A DNA stretch of 31,437 nucleotides from DATILL01 sp035476575 (GTDB taxonomy: Bacteria; Actinomycetota; Actinomycetes; Mycobacteriales; JACQDL01): NCBI GenBank assembly GCA_035476575.1, contig DATILL010000042.1, positions 1 to 31,437 on the forward strand, in the 5' to 3' direction. The notes below the pieces were generated by a model that was not told where the DNA came from, did no database searches, and saw only the letters and a list, made by a program, of their open reading frames with translations. Made by a program: the position numbers and the translations under genes. Positions 23,050 through 30,761 of this stretch are shown here, in pieces (within the stretch, counting starts at the first letter, position 1; each line of letters opens with the position of its first letter).

Positions 23050-24113
23050 GCGGCACCCCGCTGTACGGCGGCCGCGCCGGCCCAGGTGGGCTGCCGCTCG
23101 ATCTGGACGACGGCGGCCGACCAGGTGAAGCCGGCCCCGGCGCCGATGACGAGCAGGCGGTCGCCCGGCGTGGCCCGGCCGCTGTCGACCAGGTGGCCCA
23201 GCCCGGCGAACTGGTCGCCCGCGCCGAGGTGGCCGATGGTGCGGCCCCAGTCCCAGGTGGTCCGGTCGGCGGTGATGCCGAGCGGGCGCAGGTAGCCGAC
23301 CTCCAGCCGGCGCCGGCCCAGGTGCGGCAGCACGAACCAGTCGATGTCGCCCAGCTCGACGTCGGCGTCGGCCAGCGCCTCCTTGATCGCGGTGCCCTGG
23401 CCGGCGTTGACCCGGGCGATGCTGGCGGACAGGCCGTAGTCGCGCAGGAAGTCCTTCTTGCAGGTCTCCAGGTCGACCGTGGGGCGGACCGAGAACGGGT
23501 GCAAGCCGAACGGGTCGTTGCCACGGTGCATGCCCTCGAGCTCGGCGTCGGCGTAGGAGACCAGGCTGAGCAGCCGGGCGTAGCCGCCGCGGCGGGAGAG
23601 CACCAGCGCGGCGCCGCCGTCGGCGTAGACGGTGCCGAGGTCGCTGTGCCAGCGGTCGAAGCCGGGCGGGCCGAACCGGTCGGCGGCGGTGAGCAGGGCG
23701 GCGAACCGGTCCCGGCCGCCCATGAGGTAGCCGGCGGCGAGCTCCAGCGCGGCCATCCCGCCGTTCGACATCTGCCTGACCTCGATGGCGGGGCAGCGGT
23801 TGCCGACGACGACGCGCTGGACGTACGACGCGGCGCCCCACAGGTCGTGGCCCTGGTAGTAGACGGTGGCGTGCAGGATCAGGTCGACGTCGAGGGAGGA
23901 GTGGCCGGAGCGCTCCAGCGCCTCGGTGGCGGCGCGGGCGGCCATCCGGGGTGGGGACTCCTCCTCGCCGGGGCTGGCCGTGCTGACGGAGAGGATCTGG
24001 GTGCGGCGGGCCTCGACGGGGGTGCACAGGCCGGCGGCGAGGGCGTCCGTGACGGGGATGGCCCGGGGCAGCCACACGCCGTGTCCGGCGATGAACAGAT
24101 CTTCGAACTTCAC
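23046..24113 (-). CDS. KSIII-like acyltransferase with Ser in place of Cys (DpsC type)
   Basis: A 355-residue KASIII-fold enzyme. At the nucleophile position it has Ser116 in EVRQMSNGGMAALELA, not Cys. H264 (VLPHLGRRR) and H295/D300 (TIGHLGAGDQF) complete the site. S116, H295 and D300 are each two positions before the Ser118-His297-Asp302 set reported for DpsC of daunorubicin biosynthesis, which loads propionyl from CoA. So this protein probably selects a non-acetate starter acyl group. GTG 24113 has GGGAGGA 5 nt upstream. It is the first gene of the minimal PKS operon; a candidate SARP site lies 62 bp upstream. Confidence 0.9.
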   Translation of the reverse strand: MKFEDLFIAGHGVWLPRAIPVTDALAAGLCTPVEARRTQILSVSTASPGEEESPPRMAARAATEALERSGHSSLDVDLILHATVYYQGHDLWGAASYVQRVVVGNRCPAIEVRQMSNGGMAALELAAGYLMGGRDRFAALLTAADRFGPPGFDRWHSDLGTVYADGGAALVLSRRGGYARLLSLVSYADAELEGMHRGNDPFGLHPFSVRPTVDLETCKKDFLRDYGLSASIARVNAGQGTAIKEALADADVELGDIDWFVLPHLGRRRLEVGYLRPLGITADRTTWDWGRTIGHLGAGDQFAGLGHLVDSGRATPGDRLLVIGAGAGFTWSAAVVQIERQPTWAGAAAVQRGAA

Positions 24114-24174
24114 CCTGTCCTCCCTTGTGGCTCGCGCGTTACCGGGCCTTTGCGACTCTCGCGGCAGCGCCTCG

Positions 24175-24209
24175 ACCGAGCCTGGAGCACGGTCTGAACC
24201 AAGCTGGAG
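24175..24209 (-). promoter_or_regulatory. Candidate SARP-type operator upstream of the KSIII/minimal PKS operon
   Basis: Read toward KSIII: heptamers ctccagc, ttcagac and ctccagg with 4-bp spacers (11-bp period), followed by ctcggt. The layout and 23 of 35 bases match the site at 12928-12962, and the distance to the start codon is nearly the same (62 against 64 bp). A weaker relative (ctcgatg, and ccgagcgtgg on the plus strand) lies near 27157, about 64 bp before the acyl-CoA dehydrogenase start. Confidence 0.55.
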
Positions 24210-24221
24210 ACGCTTCTTACT

Positions 24222-24407
24222 GTTGTGGTCACCACTCGGCGTTGTGGTCACCTGTCGTTGCCCGGACCGCCCGTGTGGTCACCTCTCGGCGTTGTGGTCA
24301 CCTCTCGTTGCCCACGCCGCCCGTGTGGTCACCTACCGGCGTTGTGGTGACCTCTCGTTGCCTGGCGACCCCAAGAGGTCACCACACGGCGTAGAGGTGA
24401 CCACAAC
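24222..24407. repeat. GGT(C/G)ACC array iii (8 motifs)
   Basis: Eight motifs. The first five are GGTCACC in gtggtcacct context with the 50-bp period; the central base then changes and the orientation turns. Near the right end gtggtgacctct and agaggtcaccac form a perfect 12-bp stem, and the outermost gttgtggtcacc (24222) and ggtgaccacaac (24396) are again exact complements. The array lies between the PPTase end and the KSIII promoter. Confidence 0.9.
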
Positions 24408-24424
24408 CAGAACGGGGGTGGCGG

Positions 24425-25282
24425 TCAGGCGTCCCGGGCGTTCAGGGAACGGTGGATCGCGGCGGACAGGCCCTGGTCGAGGGCGGTGCCCACGGCGGTG
24501 TCCCGGGCCGGGCCGCGGCCGGTGTCGTGCAGGGCGACAGCGCCCAGGTACCGCCCGCCCACTGGCATCGTCCGGAAGGTCCACGCCAGGTCCCCCACCG
24601 GCGTCCCGTCGGCCCGCCGCAGCTCGGCCGGCCTCCCATCAGACACCTCGAACCCGAACTCCGTAAAAGGAAACAGCAGCCCCTGCCCCAGCGCCTTGCT
24701 GTACGCCTCCTTCAGCGTCCACAGCCCCAGCAGCCGGGCGTTGTGCTGGTCGGCCGGCGTCTCGGCCAGCATCGCCAGCTCCCACGGCGTGCACATCAGC
24801 CGCTCCACGCCCATCCCGCACAGGGTCCGGTCGGCCGGCTCGGCGTCCACCCCGATCACGCCCAGCGAGGTGACCCCGACGAACAGCAGGTCGCCGCAGT
24901 GCGTGAGGCTCAGGTCGACCTGGTCGCAGCCGCGCACGTACAGCCGGCCGGTCAGCGCGTACCCCAGCTCCAGCTCCTCCGGCACGGCCCGCACCGCCGC
25001 CGCCGCGACGTACTTCACCAGCGCCCGGCTGGCCACGAACCGCTCCCGCAGCCGGGGGTTCGGCGCCGCCACGTAGCGTCCCCAGTCGCGGCCGAGCAGC
25101 GCCCGCAGCTCCGCGTCGCCCGGCCGGTTCGCCTCCCAGTCGGCCAGCGAAGCCGAGACCAGCCCGACGCCGTACCGCCGCAGATCCTCTGCCACCCGGT
25201 CCCACGGGCCAGCGACGCCGCTGACCTGGTGCGGACGCGGCAGCAGCCGGCTCGTCCGTGGCCCGCCCGGCATCAGCCTCAT
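24425..25282 (-). CDS. Sfp-type 4'-phosphopantetheinyl transferase
   Basis: A 285-residue protein with the two signatures of this family, GVIGVDAEP and WTLKEAYSKALGQG, about 70 residues apart, preceded by the substrate strand VDLSLTHCGDLLFVGVT. It transfers phosphopantetheine from CoA to the ACP serine. A dedicated transferase in a type II PKS cluster is not rare but not universal; the ACP at 19956 is the natural target. ATG 25282 overlaps the stop of the acyl-CoA dehydrogenase gene (ATGA), so the two are co-translated. The first 35 residues are a loosely conserved extension. Confidence 0.9.
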   Translation of the reverse strand: MRLMPGGPRTSRLLPRPHQVSGVAGPWDRVAEDLRRYGVGLVSASLADWEANRPGDAELRALLGRDWGRYVAAPNPRLRERFVASRALVKYVAAAAVRAVPEELELGYALTGRLYVRGCDQVDLSLTHCGDLLFVGVTSLGVIGVDAEPADRTLCGMGVERLMCTPWELAMLAETPADQHNARLLGLWTLKEAYSKALGQGLLFPFTEFGFEVSDGRPAELRRADGTPVGDLAWTFRTMPVGGRYLGAVALHDTGRGPARDTAVGTALDQGLSAAIHRSLNARDA

Positions 25283-27093
25283 CCGGCGAGCCTGCTGCCG
25301 TACAGGTCGTAGCTGGTCGCCTCCCGGGCGCGCAGCAGCACCTCCTCGAAGACCCGCACCTCCACCTCGGGGGGCAGGTCGGGCGCTGGCTGGCCGAGCC
25401 GGCGCAGGATGCGGTGCAGCGCCATCTCCAGCCAGGCCGGGTCGGCCAGGAAGTCCCCCGGCCCGGCCGAGGTGTTCAGCCACACCCCGAGGCAGCTCGC
25501 CGCCGTCAGCACCAGCGCGTACCGGTCGGTCAGCGGGAACGCCCGGGTGTCCGGGGCGAACTGCCCGTCAAGCTGGCCCAGCCCGCGGCACGCCTCCTGC
25601 AGCTCGGCCAGCTCCTCCAGCAGCAGCTCGGACTGCCGCGGCAGCGTCCGTCCCGGCCCACCCGCGGCGCCCGGCCCACCCGCGGCGTCAACGGCGGCAG
25701 CCCCGGCGACCCCGATCGGCCAGGTCCGGGTCGCGTGGCCGACGTACGCGCACAGCCCGTCCCGGCCCCCGAAGTGGGCCAGCCGCTCGGGGTCAAGCGC
25801 CGGCACCGCCTCGTCCTGCCGGAACAGCACGCTCGGCGTCTCCTGCCCGGTCGACCACCGGTCGGCCGCGATCCGCGGCAGGTACGGCGCGATGGTGGCC
25901 TGGCAGACGGCGCTGCTCACGTGCCCGAAGGTGACCGTGGCCAGGTCGCGCAGGTGCTTGCGGAAGATGGCGTGCTCGCCATGCCGGGCGTGGAAGGTGT
26001 CGCCCATGACGACCGACAGCCGGTACAGCGACTCGCCGACCAGCTTCGGCACCAGGTACTTCACCACCGCGGCGAGCACGTCGCACTCCTCCGGCAGCAC
26101 GTGCAGCGCCCGGGTGGCGACCAGCGAGAGGCAGTCGCCGGCCAACAGGTCGACGAACGTGCCGGCCAGCGCCGCCCGGGCCCGCGGGACCTCGGCCAGC
26201 GGCCGGCTGAACGCCCCCCGCTGCTGGGCGAACCGGGCCGCCGTTCGCAGCGCCGTGTCGGCCATCCCGATCACCATCGACGGCACCGTGGCGTGGATCA
26301 GCGGGAACGCGCGCAGCCCAAGCTCGACCCCGCGCCCCCACTCGCCGACCAGCGCCTCCGGCGGCAGCGGGCAGTCGCGCAGCTCCAGCCCGGCGATCTG
26401 CAGCCCGCGCGCGCCGGCCGTCTTGTGCCGGCCGAGCCGGCGTACGTTGGCCTGCGGCACCGCGGCCGGGTCGAACAGGAAGATCGAGTGGCTGCCCGCC
26501 CCCGAGCCCGGCCCGACGCCAGCGAAGGCCACCAGAAGGTCGGCGGAGTCGGCGTTGTTGATCGCGGACTTGCGGCCCTGGAGGAGGTACCCGCCCACGG
26601 ACCGGACCGCCCGGAACTCCTCCCGGACGAACTCGTTCTCGTGCTCGAAGCGCTGGAACGCGATGGCCACCCGGCCGCTGTCGAGCAGCACGTCGGCCAC
26701 CCGCTGCCGCTGCGCCCGGTCGCCGTTCAGCCAGACGATCATCGACCCCATGAACGACGTGAGGCCGCAGGCGACGGCCAACGTGGCGTCCCTCCGGTAG
26801 AGCGGCCGCAGCAGCGGGCCGAGGGTGTCCAGCCCGTCCAGCTTGCCGCCGTACTGCTCGGGGACGAGCTCGGCGTTCAGCCCGAGCCGGTCGTACCGCT
26901 CGACGCCGGCCGCGAGCAGCTCCTCGGCGTCGTCGGCGGCGATGATGGCCGTGTGGCCGACCGGGTTCATCCGGTCCCAGGGGTCGCCGAAGGCGGCCTC
27001 GACGGCGGCGATCCGGTTCCTGACCAGGCCCAGCCGGTCGAGAGGGCTGCTGCCCGCGACGCCGGCGTCGATGAGGGCTCCGTGTTGCGTCAC
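25279..27093 (-). CDS. Long acyl-CoA dehydrogenase-like flavoprotein
   Basis: A 604-residue acyl-CoA dehydrogenase homologue. The N-terminal helical domain has LNAELVPEQYGGKLDGL, the middle domain FEHENEFVREEF and GRKSAINNADSADLLVAFAG, and the C-terminal helical domain CDVLAAVVKYLVPKLVGES and MGDTFHARHGEHAIFRKH. About 150 further residues include a low-complexity linker (AGGPGAAGGPG from an 18-bp repeat). It is longer than the common 380-400 residues. It probably oxidises an acyl-CoA or acyl-ACP, perhaps to make an unsaturated starter; the catalytic base is not identified, so another flavin reaction is possible. GTG 27093 has GGAGGAG upstream at a long spacing, so the exact start is uncertain. 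It is coupled to the PPTase. Confidence 0.85.
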   Translation of the reverse strand: MTQHGALIDAGVAGSSPLDRLGLVRNRIAAVEAAFGDPWDRMNPVGHTAIIAADDAEELLAAGVERYDRLGLNAELVPEQYGGKLDGLDTLGPLLRPLYRRDATLAVACGLTSFMGSMIVWLNGDRAQRQRVADVLLDSGRVAIAFQRFEHENEFVREEFRAVRSVGGYLLQGRKSAINNADSADLLVAFAGVGPGSGAGSHSIFLFDPAAVPQANVRRLGRHKTAGARGLQIAGLELRDCPLPPEALVGEWGRGVELGLRAFPLIHATVPSMVIGMADTALRTAARFAQQRGAFSRPLAEVPRARAALAGTFVDLLAGDCLSLVATRALHVLPEECDVLAAVVKYLVPKLVGESLYRLSVVMGDTFHARHGEHAIFRKHLRDLATVTFGHVSSAVCQATIAPYLPRIAADRWSTGQETPSVLFRQDEAVPALDPERLAHFGGRDGLCAYVGHATRTWPIGVAGAAAVDAAGGPGAAGGPGRTLPRQSELLLEELAELQEACRGLGQLDGQFAPDTRAFPLTDRYALVLTAASCLGVWLNTSAGPGDFLADPAWLEMALHRILRRLGQPAPDLPPEVEVRVFEEVLLRAREATSYDLYGSRLAG

Positions 27094-27217
27094 GCCTACC
27101 CCGCTCCTCCCGCGACCCCAGGGATCCGGACGCAGCGTCCGGCTGGGTGCTCACCGCCGAGCGTGGTCCGGGCGCATCGAGCCCCGCTCGGATCGTCCTG
27201 GACCGCCGCTCGCCGCT

Positions 27218-27347
27218 GTGGTCACCTCTCGGCGTTGTGGTCACCTGTCGTTGCCTGAGGACCCCGTGTGGTCACCTACCGGCGTTGTGGTCACCTGTCG
27301 TTGCCCGGGAGCCCCGTGTGGTCACCTACCGGCGTTGTGGTCACCTA
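27218..27347. repeat. GGT(C/G)ACC array iv (6 motifs)
   Basis: Six GGTCACC motifs, all with C at the centre, in gtggtcacct context and the same alternation: tcggcgtt after one motif, gtcgttgcc plus a variable spacer (tgaggacccc, cgggagcccc) after the next. It fills most of the gap between the biotin carrier stop and the acyl-CoA dehydrogenase promoter. Confidence 0.9.
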
Positions 27348-27371
27348 TGGGGGCGCCGCCGCGCGGGCGGT

Positions 27372-27944
27372 TCAGGCGGCTATGGTGCAGAGCACGGTGC
27401 CGGCCCGGACGGCGGTGCCGACGTCAGCGGACAGGCCAGTGACGGTGCCCGCCCGGTGCGCCGTCAGCGGCTGCTCCATCTTCATCGCCTCCAGGACCGC
27501 CACCAGGTCCCCCTCCGCGACCCGCTGGCCCTCGTGGACCGCCAGCCGCACGACGGTGCCCTGCATCGGGCTGGCCAGCGCGCCGTCACGGGCGGCTGGT
27601 CGCACTGTCCGCCGCCGTCCGGTACGACGCCCGGCCGCCGTGGCCAGCACTGGCCGCGGTACGACGACCTGCGGGGTGCCGGAGGTCCACGCGCCCGGCA
27701 CCCAGTAGCGCAGGTCTCTGGCCCACGGCGCGAGCCCGCCCGGCACGGGCACGACGGCCGCGCGGCCCGCCCCCAGCAACACCGCCGTGACCGCCGCCAG
27801 CTCGGCCTCGTCCGACCGGCCACGCTCGACCCGAACCCCGTCGGCCCCGGTCCGGACGGGCAAGGTCCCGGCTGGACCCGGCCCGGCCGGATCCCGCCCG
27901 TGAAGACCCCACCCGTCGGCGCCTATCGTTTCAGCGCCTATCAT
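27372..27944 (-). CDS. Biotin carboxyl carrier protein without biotin carboxylase domain
   Basis: A 190-residue protein. The C-terminal 75 residues are a biotinyl domain: SPMQGTVVRLAVHEGQRVAEGDLVAVLEAMKMEQP, with biotin-lysine K155, and a second half AGTVTGLSADVGTAV. The first half (VVPVPGGLAPWARDLRYW) resembles at most the linker that precedes this domain in acyl-CoA carboxylase alpha chains; no ATP-grasp carboxylase is present. It should carry carboxybiotin to the beta chain encoded just upstream (28000-29643), with the biotin carboxylase supplied from elsewhere in the genome. The start is uncertain: ATG 27944 lies inside a 15-bp tandem array, which encodes the first residues (IGAETIGADG), and has no good ribosome site. 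Confidence 0.85.
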   Translation of the reverse strand: MIGAETIGADGWGLHGRDPAGPGPAGTLPVRTGADGVRVERGRSDEAELAAVTAVLLGAGRAAVVPVPGGLAPWARDLRYWVPGAWTSGTPQVVVPRPVLATAAGRRTGRRRTVRPAARDGALASPMQGTVVRLAVHEGQRVAEGDLVAVLEAMKMEQPLTAHRAGTVTGLSADVGTAVRAGTVLCTIAA

Positions 27945-27993
27945 TTCAGGCCTATCGTTTCAGCGCCTATCGTTTCGGTACGCATCGTTTCGT
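27918..27993. repeat. 15-bp tandem array over the start of the biotin carrier gene
   Basis: Five variants of gcgcctatcgtttca (plus strand), with the second unit carrying tatcattt and thereby the ATG. The array lies between the carboxylase beta stop (28000) and codon 10 of the carrier gene, so its copy number would change the N-terminus or spacing. Confidence 0.85.
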
Positions 27994-27999
27994 TATCCA

Positions 28000-29643
28000 T
28001 CACACCGGCGGGTTGCCGTGCTTGCGGGCCGGTACCGCCTCGTGCTTGGTCCGCAACATCGCCAGCGCCCGCACCAGCGTCTCCCTCGTCCGGGACGGGT
28101 CGATCACGTCGTCGACCAGGCCGCGCTCGGCGGCGTAGTACGGATGCATGAGCTCGTCCCGGTACTCCCGGATGCGCTCCGCCCGGGTCGCCTCGGGGTT
28201 GGCCGACGCGGCGATCTCACGGCGGAAGATGATGTTGGCAGCGCCCTGCGCGCCCATGACCGCGATCTCGTTCGTCGGCCATGCGTAGGACAGGTCGGCG
28301 CCGATCGACCGCGAGTCCATCACGATGTACGCGCCGCCGTACGCCTTGCGCAGGATGAGCTGGATCCGCGGGACGGTGGCGCTGCAGTAGGCATAGAGCA
28401 GCTTGGCACCGTGCCGGATGATGCCACCGTGCTCCTGCTCCCTGCCGGGCAGGAAGCCGGGCACGTCGAGCAGCGTGACCAGCGGGATGCTGAAGGCGTC
28501 GCAGGTCTGGACGAACCGGGCCGCCTTCTCCGAGGCGGCGACGTCCAGCACGCCGGCGAGCCAGGCCGGCTGGTTGGCGACGATGCCCACGACGTGCCCG
28601 TCCAGCCGGGCCAGCGCGCAGATGACGTTCATGGCCCAGCTCTGGTGCACCTCAACGACGTCACCGTCGTCGACGATCTCGGCGATGACCTCGGTCATGT
28701 CGTACGACCGGGTCGGGTCAGCCGGCACCAGGTCGAGCAGCGCGTCGGTGGGCCGGTCGGCCGGGTCGGCAGTGGGCGCCACCGGGGGCAGCGTCCGGTT
28801 GTTCGACGGCAGCATCGAGATCAGGTGCCGGACGTCGGCCAGACAGGACTCCTCGTCGTCGTGGACGAACGCCGCGACGCCAGAGATGCTGGCGTGGACG
28901 TCGGCCCCGCCGAGGCCGTTCTGGCTGATCTTCTCGCCGGTCACGGCCTGCACCACATCAGGCCCAGTGATAAACATCTGTGATGTGTCGCGGACCATGA
29001 AGATGAAGTCGGTCAGCGCCGGCGAGTACGCCGCCCCGCCCGCGCACGGCCCGAGGATCACGCTGACCTGCGGGATCACCCCGGACGCCCGGGCGTTGCG
29101 CCGGAAGATGCCGCCGTAGCCGGCGAGCGCGGTGACGCCCTCCTGGATCCGGGCGCCTGCGCCGTCGCTCAGGCTGACCAGCGGCGCGCCGGCCGCAAGC
29201 GCCATGTCCATGATCTTGTGGATCTTCTCCGCGTGCGCCTCGCCGAGCGCGCCCCCGAAGATGCGGAAGTCGTGGGCGTAGACGAAGACGGTGCGGCCGT
29301 GCACGGTGCCCCAGCCGGTGACGACGCCGTCGGTGTACGGGCGGCGGCGGTCCATCCCGAACGCCGTGGCCCGGTGCCGGCGCAGCGCCTCGACCTCGGT
29401 GAACGACCCCTCGTCGAAGAGCAGCCCGAGCCGCTCGCGGACGGTCAGCTTGCCCTTGGCCCGCTGCTGCTCGGAGGCCAGCGCGCTCGGGCCCTGCTGG
29501 GCCTGGTCGTGGATCCGGCGCAGCTCCGCCGTACCCGCGCGCATGTCCGTGGGACGGCCGCTCGGCTCGTCGGCCGCCGGCGCCACCACGGTGAGGGCGG
29601 CGGCCGGAGGGGTGCTGGCGGGTGCGTTGGGAAGACTTGTCAT
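28000..29643 (-). CDS. Acyl-CoA carboxylase, carboxyltransferase beta subunit (AccB/PccB family)
   Basis: A 547-residue carboxyltransferase with both crotonase-like halves. The N half has KLTVRERLGLLFDEGSF, GALGEAHAEKI, SDGAGARIQEG and ILGPCAGGAAYSPALTDF. The C half has VVGIVANQPAWLAGVLD, LLDVPGFLPGREQEHGGIIRH, RKAYGGAYIVMDS and AWPTNEIAVMGAQGAANI. It transfers CO2 from biotin to an acyl-CoA, most likely acetyl-CoA to give malonyl-CoA for chain extension, or propionyl-CoA. ATG 29643 has GGAG/GGAGG sites close upstream, and the first 45 residues are an Ala/Pro-rich tail. It is the first minus-strand gene of the right arm and pairs with the biotin carrier gene 55 bp downstream. Confidence 0.95.
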   Translation of the reverse strand: MTSLPNAPASTPPAAALTVVAPAADEPSGRPTDMRAGTAELRRIHDQAQQGPSALASEQQRAKGKLTVRERLGLLFDEGSFTEVEALRRHRATAFGMDRRRPYTDGVVTGWGTVHGRTVFVYAHDFRIFGGALGEAHAEKIHKIMDMALAAGAPLVSLSDGAGARIQEGVTALAGYGGIFRRNARASGVIPQVSVILGPCAGGAAYSPALTDFIFMVRDTSQMFITGPDVVQAVTGEKISQNGLGGADVHASISGVAAFVHDDEESCLADVRHLISMLPSNNRTLPPVAPTADPADRPTDALLDLVPADPTRSYDMTEVIAEIVDDGDVVEVHQSWAMNVICALARLDGHVVGIVANQPAWLAGVLDVAASEKAARFVQTCDAFSIPLVTLLDVPGFLPGREQEHGGIIRHGAKLLYAYCSATVPRIQLILRKAYGGAYIVMDSRSIGADLSYAWPTNEIAVMGAQGAANIIFRREIAASANPEATRAERIREYRDELMHPYYAAERGLVDDVIDPSRTRETLVRALAMLRTKHEAVPARKHGNPPV

Positions 29644-29898
29644 GCCTCCACTCTCCGCTCGGGTGCGATCGGCGCGGCCGCGCGAGGCGGTCCCGTCGGC
29701 TGGCCCAGCGTCCGGCCGGCGGCTTGAGATCTCCTGGACCGCGACCGGACCGGTGGTCCGGGCCGGGGTGCGGCCAGCGCGAGCCCCGGCCGCCAGCCGC
29801 ACGCCCTGCCTCGCTGCGCCGGGCCGCTACCGGGCCGGACCAGACCAGGGGCCAGGGCTGCGAGCTGCGCCGGGCGGAGCACCCGGCCGGGTGGGACG
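29644..29898. promoter_or_regulatory. Divergent control region at the right edge of the cluster
   Basis: 255 bp between the carboxylase beta gene and the methyltransferase-like gene. No supported gene. ggtccagg (minus sense, about 29731-29740) recalls the last heptamer of the SARP-like sites but lies about 90 bp from the start and lacks partners, so I do not call it an operator. Confidence 0.45.
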
Positions 29899-30744
29899 AT
29901 GGCGGGTATGCCCGACCGCCGCCCTCCCCCTGCCCGCCGGCCAGGGCGGCCGCGGCCGGAGGCCGGCCGGCACGAGGTGGCCACCGGGACCGCGGAGATC
30001 CTGGCCGACTGGGACGACCCCGAGGGCTGGTTCGTCATGGTCAACGGCGTGCCGAGCTCGTACGTGCACCTCGGCGACCCCACCCGGCTGGAGTTCGAGT
30101 ACGTCCGCTGGGTCGGCGACGCGCTCGACCTGGTCGCCGGGGCCGGCGAGCCGCTGCGGGTGCTGCACCTGGGCGGCGCGGGCTGCACGCTGGCCCGGTA
30201 CGTCGCCGCGACCCGGCCCGGGTCCAGCCAGCTCGTCTTCGAGCACGACGCTGAGCTGGCCGGGCTGATGCGGACGGCGTTCGGGCCGCCCGGCGAGCTG
30301 GGCTACCGGATCCGGACCGTGGACGCCCGGGCCGGCTTGGCCGCGCTGCCCGCCGGCAGCCGCGACGTCGTCATCCGCGACGCCTTCGTGGGCGCGACCG
30401 TGCCCGCGCACCTGACCACGGTCGAGTTCTGCCGGGACGTGGCCCGGGTGCTCGCGCCCGGCGGCGTCTACTTGGCCAACGTCGCCGACCAGGCCAGGAT
30501 CCTGCAGGCCCGCACCGAGGCCGCGACGATGTGCGCGGTGTTCGGGCAGGTGGCGCTGGTGGCCGAGCCGGCCCAGCTTCGCGGGCGCCGCTTCGGCAAC
30601 GTCGTGCTGGTCGCGTCGGACCGGCCGCTCCCCGTGGACGCGCTGACCCGGCGGCTGGCCTCCGGCGCTGTCCGGGGCAGGCTGGTCGCGCCGGACCGGA
30701 TCGCCGAGCTTGTCGCCGGCATTTCGATCCGCTCCGATCCGTAA
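29899..30744 (+). CDS. Spermidine-synthase-like methyltransferase-fold protein
   Basis: A 281-residue protein with a class I Rossmann domain. The nucleotide loop is LRVLHLGGAGCTLARYVAATRPG, followed by an acidic strand end (LVFEHDAELA), then VDARAGLAALPAGSRDVVIRDAF and CRDVARVLAPGGVYLANVAD. This is the fused spermidine-synthase-like family, common in actinobacteria; most members have lost the polyamine-binding residues and their substrate is unknown. ATG 29899 is used; ATG 29908 is an equally good start. The first 30 residues are Arg/Pro-rich. It is divergent from the polyketide cluster and probably not part of it. Confidence 0.8.
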   Translation: MAGMPDRRPPPARRPGRPRPEAGRHEVATGTAEILADWDDPEGWFVMVNGVPSSYVHLGDPTRLEFEYVRWVGDALDLVAGAGEPLRVLHLGGAGCTLARYVAATRPGSSQLVFEHDAELAGLMRTAFGPPGELGYRIRTVDARAGLAALPAGSRDVVIRDAFVGATVPAHLTTVEFCRDVARVLAPGGVYLANVADQARILQARTEAATMCAVFGQVALVAEPAQLRGRRFGNVVLVASDRPLPVDALTRRLASGAVRGRLVAPDRIAELVAGISIRSDP

Positions 30745-30761
30745 CAGAACCTGACTTAGAC

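Noticed and set aside
24222..24407. GGT(C/G)ACC arrays as a CRISPR array
   Set aside because: The repeated part is only about 10-19 bp, the two spacers alternate between 19 and 31 bp and are themselves largely conserved, there are few units and no cas genes nearby.
27157..27190. Heptamer operator before the acyl-CoA dehydrogenase gene
   Set aside because: ccgagcgtgg lies at the right distance but the heptamers are shifted by two bases and match poorly; mentioned as a weak relative only.
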